Shown: positions 7,527-10,372 of the stretch, piece by piece
How positions within the stretch are numbered: the first letter of the stretch is position 1
Layout: each line of letters starts with the position of its first letter
Source of the DNA: Syntrophaceae bacterium UBA1163
Lineage (GTDB): Bacteria; Desulfobacterota; BSN033; UBA1163
Assembly: GCA_002311635.1 (NCBI GenBank)
Contig: DBZJ01000012.1
Location: 358 to 10,729 of the forward strand
Length of the DNA stretch: 10,372 bases
Reading direction: 5' to 3'
Translations under genes and position numbers: made by a program
The notes under the pieces: generated by a model
Told to the model about the DNA's origin: nothing
Databases searched by the model: none
What the model saw: only the letters and a program-made list of their open reading frames with translations

Positions 7527-7560
7527 CCTCAATATGTTGAGGTTCCGCCAAATATTGAGG
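7527..7560. promoter_or_regulatory. Candidate upstream activator sequence for the sigma-54 activator
   Basis: Three copies of the half-site TTGAGG occur. One is inverted (CCTCAA, 7527-7532) and two are direct (7537-7542 and 7555-7560). The first pair forms CCTCAA-N4-TTGAGG. The outer pair extends to a perfect 9-base inverted repeat, CCTCAATAT (7527-7535) and ATATTGAGG (7552-7560). The block lies about 125-158 bases before the predicted start of transcription, a usual distance for Fis-HTH enhancer-binding proteins. It directly follows the gene encoding one. Binding by that protein is inferred. Confidence 0.6.
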
Positions 7561-7657
7561 CCAAACGAATCATTTTATACTTCTCTGATGTTCCCTCCTA
7601 TTAACCTAACCCCCTGTTATTAAAGGATGATTCCGAATCTCTGATTTTTTAAGGTTA

Positions 7658-7675
7658 TTGGCAAACCATTTGCAA
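7658..7675 (+). promoter_or_regulatory. Sigma-54 (-24/-12) promoter
   Basis: TTGGCA-AACCAT-TTGCAA matches the consensus TGGCACG-N4-TTGC at every key base except CG to AA. The invariant GG (7660-7661) and GC (7672-7673) are exactly 10 bases apart. Transcription should begin near 7685, only about 2 bases before the ATG at 7687. The candidate activator site lies 100 bases upstream. Confidence 0.82.
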
Positions 7676-7686
7676 TTCCTATTTTT

Positions 7687-7992
7687 ATGATCCTCGTAAT
7701 CATACGGATGAATGCTCCTTCTGAGAAGCGCATGGAGCTGTCACAGACGATTGCTTCACTGGTCGGCTCCATACGAGCGGAGAAGGGCTGCAGGCGTTGC
7801 GACTTTTGTCGGAGTATCGAGGATGAAAATCGACTCTTTCTTCTTGAGCAATGGGATACCCAGGAGAACCTTAAGAGCTACCTGAAGTCAGGGCATTTCA
7901 GGGTACTCCGGGGGGCGATGAACCTTCTTAAAGAGCCATATGAAATGATGTTCCACACCGTATTCCACCCGGAGGGAATAAAGGAGATTTAA
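7687..7992 (+). CDS. ABM-fold (antibiotic biosynthesis monooxygenase / YgiN-like) protein
   Basis: This 101-residue protein has the layout of the ABM ferredoxin-like dimeric family: strand MILVIIRMNAPSEKR, a helix, EKGCRRCDFCRSIEDENRLFLLEQW, a helix, then a C-terminal strand near MMFHTVF. Family members act on quinols, haem or polyketides without cofactors, but many are uncharacterised, so the substrate cannot be named. C35, C38 and C41 form an unusual CxxCxxC where relatives mostly have other residues, hinting at metal or redox chemistry. It is the first gene behind the sigma-54 promoter. The ATG at 7687 has no Shine-Dalgarno and would give an almost leaderless message. The next in-frame ATG at 7708 would remove the first strand, so 7687 is preferred by homology. 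It is coupled to the next gene by TAATG. Confidence 0.8.
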   Translation: MILVIIRMNAPSEKRMELSQTIASLVGSIRAEKGCRRCDFCRSIEDENRLFLLEQWDTQENLKSYLKSGHFRVLRGAMNLLKEPYEMMFHTVFHPEGIKEI

Positions 7993-8186
7993 TGGATAAA
8001 TTGCTTTTTATGAAATGTCTTCGCTGCAGGGGCGCCATGATCTATGACAAATTTTACGGTCCCCATGAACAGTTTTGGGGATGGAAATGTTTGATCTGTG
8101 GGGAGATTGTTGACCCGGTCATTCTGGAGAATCGGCAATTGATGAGAGCGGGTCAAGTGATAAACTCCCGAAGGGCAAGGAGATAA
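7992..8186 (+). CDS. Small zinc-ribbon protein
   Basis: This 64-residue protein has two CxxC knuckles, C9-x2-C12 and C33-x2-C36, separated by an aromatic stretch (YDKFYGPHEQFWGWKC). This is a treble-clef or rubredoxin-like zinc-ribbon arrangement, followed by a basic tail. I recognise the pattern from conserved small proteins of Deltaproteobacteria but no function is established. Its ATG overlaps the stop of the ABM gene by one base and has AAGGAG at 7981-7986. It is therefore translationally coupled and part of the sigma-54 operon. Confidence 0.75.
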   Translation: MDKLLFMKCLRCRGAMIYDKFYGPHEQFWGWKCLICGEIVDPVILENRQLMRAGQVINSRRARR

Positions 8187-8200
8187 ATAGAAAGACTGAT

Positions 8201-8386
8201 ATGGGCAAGACTTTCGATCCAGAAAAAGAGGTAAAAAAAGATATAGACAAGACCTTTGATCCAGAAAAATACGAGATGACCTTCTGCCCCCTTTGCCAGG
8301 GAGACGGCAAATTAGTCAAGACGCCTGAGGGGTTTGAGGTTTGCAAAGAATGTGGAGGCTTTGGACTCATAAAAAAGAAGCGGTAA
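8201..8386 (+). CDS. Small protein with DnaJ-like CxxCxGxG zinc motifs
   Basis: This 61-residue protein has two CxxCxGxG-type repeats: C29-PL-C32-QGDG and C48-KE-C51-GGFG. They are spaced like one zinc-binding pair of the DnaJ cysteine-rich domain, and a KKKR tail follows. The N-terminus carries a direct duplication of KTFDPEK (residues 3-9 and 17-23), encoded by nearly identical DNA. The start at 8201 has only a poor Shine-Dalgarno. The ATG at 8276 would give a minimal zinc domain without the duplication. It lies 14 bases after the zinc-ribbon gene and 6 bases before the next gene. A role in chaperone-like or metal-dependent protein contacts is plausible but unproven. Confidence 0.7.
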   Translation: MGKTFDPEKEVKKDIDKTFDPEKYEMTFCPLCQGDGKLVKTPEGFEVCKECGGFGLIKKKR

Positions 8387-8392
8387 CAGAGT

Positions 8393-8575
8393 ATGTTCGC
8401 CTACGAATTCTACTGGTTCGATAAAACAGCGAAAGCTCATTTTATTGGGATATTAAAAGAGAAAAGAGGAAATCTATTAAGAATAACACGGGAATCTGTC
8501 CTGAATGTGGGAAGGAAGGTTACAGGTGATAATGCAGATGCCACGAATATCTATTTCATTCAGGTAGAGGTGTAG
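8393..8575 (+). CDS. Conserved small protein of unknown function
   Basis: This 60-residue soluble protein reads MFAYEFYWFDKTAKAHFIGIL, a basic patch, RITRESVLNVGRKVTGDNAD and IYFIQVEV. The strand-helix-strand rhythm and the GxL...RIT.ES..N.G....GD motifs recall small hypothetical proteins found next to regulators in Desulfobacterota. I do not know a function. There are no cysteines, unlike its three operon partners. It ends the four-gene set behind the sigma-54 promoter. The ribosome binding site is weak and the gap to the previous stop is only 6 bases. Confidence 0.65.
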   Translation: MFAYEFYWFDKTAKAHFIGILKEKRGNLLRITRESVLNVGRKVTGDNADATNIYFIQVEV

Positions 8576-8580
8576 TAAAA

Positions 8581-8620
8581 ATTTCAATCTAACTTGTTTG
8601 ACTCACAAAAGTCTTGAAAT
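8581..8620 (+). terminator. Weak hairpin after the sigma-54 operon
   Basis: ATTTCAA (8581-8587) and TTGAAAT (8614-8620) enclose GACT (8600-8603) and AGTC (8610-8613), giving an interrupted stem-loop right after the last gene of the operon. No T-run follows, so it is at best a weak or factor-dependent end. Confidence 0.3.
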
Positions 8621-8696
8621 GTAACTCAATATTCAATTGTTGTTAAGCATCAAATTCAGGATCAAAAAAGGCTCTGCAAGCAACATAATAAAAGGC

Positions 8697-8810
8697 GTAT
8701 CAACCCATTCGGCTCCCCGGTCTGAAGCCGGGGTATGCTCAGGGTTGATACTGAGTGGCGCTTTTTACCCCGATTTAAAAATCGGGGTTTGACGCCATCG
8801 AACGTATCAA
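8697..8810 (+). repeat. Nested palindromes with a competing third arm
   Basis: GTATCAACCC (8697-8706) and GGGTTGATAC (8742-8751) form a perfect 10-base outer stem around CCCCGG (8715-8720) and CCGGGG (8728-8733). A second structure follows: TGGCG (8756-8760) and CGCCA (8793-8797) around ACCCCGATTT (8767-8776) and AAATCGGGGT (8779-8788). The left arm GTATCAA is repeated at 8804-8810 and could pair with TTGATAC (8745-8751) instead, enclosing the second structure. The block ends 13 bases before the ribosome binding site of the next gene. It may be a REP-type element or a leader RNA switch. The remainder of 8576-8839 shows nothing I recognise. Confidence 0.6.
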
Positions 8811-8823
8811 AATAAAAACCCGG

Positions 8824-8830
8824 AAGGAGG
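8824..8830 (+). promoter_or_regulatory. Strong ribosome binding site for the gene at 8840
   Basis: AAGGAGG lies 9 bases before the ATG at 8840, downstream of the palindrome block. It supports translation of this very small gene. Confidence 0.65.
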
Positions 8831-8839
8831 GAATAGAAA

Positions 8840-9040
8840 ATGGTTCGGGTTTGTTATTACAAAGGTTGTGGGGTTGTTTATGGAGAAAAAGAGCCCCTGT
8901 CAGATAAGAGGCTAACACATGGGTTATGCCCAAAGCACTTTAAAGTCTCCTTAAAAGAGATCAAGGCTGAAATGGAAAAGTATTCCATGGTCAACAGGGA
9001 AAACCAGTCTCAAAATACAGTAATGCTTTTTGAAAAATAA
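8840..9040 (+). CDS. Small Cys/His protein with THGLCP motif
   Basis: This 66-residue protein has C5-x4-C10 and H27-G-L-C30-P-K-H33, suggesting a small zinc site in its first half, followed by a charged helix (about 38-52). The segment YGEKxPLxDxxxTHGLCP resembles a short cysteine motif found in Deltaproteobacterial signalling proteins and stand-alone small proteins, where C-x2-C normally leads and C-P-x-C closes. Here His replaces the last Cys. Function unknown. It has a strong Shine-Dalgarno and is preceded by the nested palindromes, so it probably starts a separate unit. No terminator is clear in 9041-9114. Confidence 0.7.
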   Translation: MVRVCYYKGCGVVYGEKEPLSDKRLTHGLCPKHFKVSLKEIKAEMEKYSMVNRENQSQNTVMLFEK

Positions 9041-9114
9041 AGGGATCACCTTATTTATATTTTCGGCCATTTTTAATAATAATGATGTCTTATAAGCTCC
9101 CAAAGTAGATTAAA

Positions 9115-9303
9115 ATGGACGGACGAAAATGTGTCATCAGAAAGGAGTCGAACATACTTTGGACCATATTGGTGATTCTCTTAGTTTTGTGGCTTCTGGG
9201 ATTGCTCACTGGTTATACGATGGGTGGGGTCATTCATATCCTGCTGGTCATCGCGCTCGTCGTGGTACTTATCCGAGTCATTCAGGGACGAAAACCATTG
9301 TAG
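9115..9303 (+). CDS. lmo0937-type (DUF5670) small membrane protein, start uncertain
   Basis: From Ile14 the product (ILWTILVILLVLWLLGLLTG, then YTMGGVIHILLVIALVVVL and a basic end) matches the lmo0937 family of two-helix inner-membrane proteins, whose members usually begin MLWT. Function is unknown; such genes are common beside stress-related small proteins. Read from the ATG at 9115, a 13-residue polar extension (MDGRKCVIRKESN) precedes the family start and has no Shine-Dalgarno. In contrast AAAGGAG (9141-9147) sits 6 bases before the ATA codon at 9154, exactly where ATG is expected. The real start may therefore be ATA 9154, or the ATG may have mutated. A 43-base gap leads to the next gene. 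Confidence 0.75.
   Translation: MDGRKCVIRKESNILWTILVILLVLWLLGLLTGYTMGGVIHILLVIALVVVLIRVIQGRKPL
9141..9147 (+). promoter_or_regulatory. Ribosome binding site facing an ATA codon
   Basis: AAAGGAG lies inside the reading frame that begins at 9115 and is ideally spaced (6 bases) for a start at 9154, where the codon is ATA. It argues that 9115 is not the native start. Confidence 0.5.
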
Positions 9304-9346
9304 CGATTTGGACTCGTAAACCTGCTAAGGAAGGAGATCAGCTCTT

Positions 9347-9571
9347 ATGAAACCGATAATGATTATTGGTGTTGTTTTGATCGTCCTCGGGGTAGTGGCT
9401 CTTGCCTACCAGGGCATTACTTACACAAGCCGCGAGAGGATCATTGATATTGGCCCCATCCAGGCTACCCATGAGACCAAGAAGACCATCCCCTTGTCAC
9501 CCGTTTTGGGTGGTGTTGCGCTTGCAGGCGGGATTGTGTTGGTCATCATTGGAGCCAAAAATAAGCCCTGA
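9347..9571 (+). CDS. Small two-helix membrane protein
   Basis: This 74-residue protein has hydrophobic helices at about 4-21 (IMIIGVVLIVLGVVALAY) and 52-70 (VLGGVALAGGIVLVIIGA), joined by a polar loop with YTSRERIIDIGPIQATHETKKTIPL. Conserved proteins of this pattern are widespread in Deltaproteobacteria and Acidobacteria, often annotated DUF3185-like or simply membrane protein. I do not know a function. AAGGAG at 9331-9336 supports the ATG at 9347. It sits among other tiny membrane genes, suggesting an envelope or stress-response set. Confidence 0.8.
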   Translation: MKPIMIIGVVLIVLGVVALAYQGITYTSRERIIDIGPIQATHETKKTIPLSPVLGGVALAGGIVLVIIGAKNKP

Positions 9572-9593
9572 CAACTCTCGCCAAAAAAGGAAA

Positions 9594-9603
9594 GGGAGGT
9601 GAT
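9594..9603 (+). promoter_or_regulatory. Perfect Shine-Dalgarno without an ATG
   Basis: GGGAGGTGAT contains the complete 9-base complement of the 16S tail (GGAGGTGAT), but no ATG, GTG or TTG starting a useful frame follows. ACG at 9604 is the only well-placed codon opening a frame of any length. Confidence 0.5.
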
Positions 9604-9678
9604 ACGGATCTTATCATAGACTCTTTTGTTTTTGGTGATCGCGGATTGGCCGACTGGATCACTAAAGTATGTAATTGA
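9604..9678 (+). pseudogene. Possible 24-codon gene starting with ACG, or remnant
   Basis: Directly after the perfect Shine-Dalgarno, the frame ACG GAT CTT ATC reads (T/M)DLIIDSFVFGDRGLADWI and stops at TGA 9676-9678. A single T-to-C change in an ATG would explain it. The product is short, has no family I recognise, and could equally be chance or a remnant. Otherwise 9572-9752 shows no gene. Confidence 0.25.
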
Positions 9679-9752
9679 AATTATCTCCACTAAAAGAAAA
9701 AAAGGGAAGATATTATTTTTTTCTTCAAAAAAGACGAGAGGAGAAAAATGTC

Positions 9753-9905
9753 ATGGGAATCATCCTGATCATCATCTTGGTCCTCCTGCTCATCGGCGCC
9801 CTGCCCACCTGGCGCCATAGCAAGTCTTGGGGACCCTATCCCAGCGGCGGAATTGGATTGATCCTCCTGATCTTGATCATCCTGTTGCTGCTGGGGCGAA
9901 TCTGA
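9753..9905 (+). CDS. DUF3309 family small membrane protein
   Basis: This 50-residue protein is MGIILIIILVLLLIGALPTW, RHSKSWGPYPSGG, a second hydrophobic helix, and LLLGRI at the end. This is the full DUF3309 pattern: two helices joined by a short loop with ALPTW and the YPSGG turn. Function unknown. The start at 9753 fits the family, with AGGAG at 9739-9743 and a 9-base spacer. The frame is open further upstream to 9675 but that part is low-complexity Lys/Phe and not family-like. The 188 bases after it (9906-10093) hold no gene I can support. Confidence 0.88.
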   Translation: MGIILIIILVLLLIGALPTWRHSKSWGPYPSGGIGLILLILIILLLLGRI

Positions 9906-10093
9906 GATGGCCTTGAGGCACATGAATTAGTCCTCATCACCAACGACATAGAAAAAGGCGGAGATTTCGAGTCGACTTGATTCACTTGGAAGGGATATAA
10001 ACAGGGTTTGGTAAAACGCACAGACCCCTAATCGCAGTCCATGAATTGGGAAAATCTCGGCTCATACAGAGCTTAGAAAGGAGGCCGGATGAC

Positions 10094-10228
10094 ATGCATT
10101 TCGTTATGTCGGCACACCCAGTGATTTCTCTAATCGCGGGGATATTGATTCTCCTTGTCCCGAGGCTATTGAGGTATTTCGTTGCGATCTATCTCATTAT
10201 ATTTGGTATTCTCGGGTTGGTCAGATGA
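10094..10228 (+). CDS. DUF3096 family small membrane protein
   Basis: This 44-residue protein begins MHFVMSAHPVISLIAGILIL and continues VPRLLRYFVAIYLIIFGILGL, the DUF3096 signature of two helices hinged at VPRLL. Function unknown. AAGGAGG at 10077-10083 supports the ATG at 10094 (10-base spacer). The frame is open back to 10046, but the extra residues are not family-like and lie ahead of the ribosome binding site. A second ATG at 10089 is in another frame. It precedes a transporter gene by 46 bases. Confidence 0.85.
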   Translation: MHFVMSAHPVISLIAGILILLVPRLLRYFVAIYLIIFGILGLVR

Positions 10229-10274
10229 TTGTCTTGGAACTCTCCCATTAAAGAAAGAAGGCTGAGAGGGCCCC

Positions 10275-10372
10275 ATGGATGATAACGGGAAACGGCAGGT
10301 AAAGGTGCCTGTAATCCTGATCCTTGCCGGCTTTATCATCGTGGTGGCGGGGATGAAGGCGGCCAGCTCCAT
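10275..10372 (+). CDS. AI-2E family transporter, N-terminal fragment (runs off window)
   Basis: Only 32 codons are visible: MDDNGKRQVKVP, then a hydrophobic helix VILILAGFIIVVAGMKAASS. The segment with VVAGMKAA is characteristic of the first membrane helix of AI-2E-family permeases (TqsA/YdiK/PerM type, about 350 residues), polytopic inner-membrane proteins exporting autoinducer-2 or acting as ion antiporters. The start at 10275 has a modest GAGAGGG (10264-10270) before it. The rest lies beyond the edge, so the call rests on the N-terminus only. Confidence 0.6.
   Translation, partial: MDDNGKRQVKVPVILILAGFIIVVAGMKAASS

Noticed and set aside
7077..7532. 151-codon minus-strand frame over the end of the activator and the palindromes
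   Set aside because: The translation repeats RVPRALPVG because it reads through the duplicated palindrome; no homology or start signal.
9511..9526. TGG-N10-TTGCA, a second possible -24/-12 element
   Set aside because: It lies inside the coding codons of the gene at 9347 (GGT GTT GCG CTT GCA), lacks the CACG part, and the next gene start is over 200 bases away.
9913..9936. TTGAGG ... CCTCA inverted pair resembling the enhancer half-site
   Set aside because: Spacing and orientation differ from the 7527-7560 cluster and no -24/-12 follows; a 6-base match is expected by chance.
10049..10066. GG-N10-GC (TTGGGAAAATCTCGGCT) before DUF3096
   Set aside because: Only the GG and GC agree; the TTGC block is absent.

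Overview
The window reads as a bacterial chromosome segment of moderate GC. Every gene I could support lies on the + strand. The style suggests a Desulfobacterota (former Deltaproteobacteria), Nitrospirota or similar environmental lineage: many PAS proteins, a sigma-54 enhancer-binding protein, a two-domain KaiC with several KaiB copies, REP-like palindromes, and small DUF3309/DUF3096/lmo0937-type membrane proteins. No marker gene settles the taxon.

Layout. Positions 1-927 hold the 3' part of a PAS-LuxR regulator that begins outside the window. Positions 928-1529 are about 600 bases without a clear gene. They contain a possible broken small gene and, just before kaiC, a block of competing hairpins. 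Positions 1530-7380 form a tight six-gene run: kaiC, kaiB, kaiB, a PAS histidine kinase, an N-terminally truncated kaiB, and a PAS-PAS-AAA+-Fis sigma-54 activator. A palindrome array follows (7385-7495), then a three-half-site candidate upstream activator sequence (7527-7560) and a very good -24/-12 promoter (7658-7675). The promoter fires into a four-gene operon (7687-8575): an ABM-fold monooxygenase-like protein, two small zinc-ribbon proteins and a conserved small protein of unknown function. Positions 8576-8839 are structured noncoding DNA. From 8840 on there is a series of very small genes, each mostly with its own Shine-Dalgarno: a Cys/His protein, lmo0937-like, a two-helix membrane protein, DUF3309 and DUF3096. 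The start of an AI-2E-family transporter runs off the right edge.

Working model (inference). The KaiC/KaiB proteins form a timing or energy-sensing switch without KaiA. The kinase and the sigma-54 activator share the same N-terminal coil plus PAS module, so they may read a common signal or contact the same partner. The activator is likely to drive the adjacent -24/-12 promoter from the inverted repeats between them. That would wire a clock-like module directly to sigma-54 transcription of a small redox/zinc-ribbon operon. Two of the downstream small genes keep strong ribosome binding sites but have ATA or ACG where ATG would be expected, which suggests non-canonical starts or recent decay.
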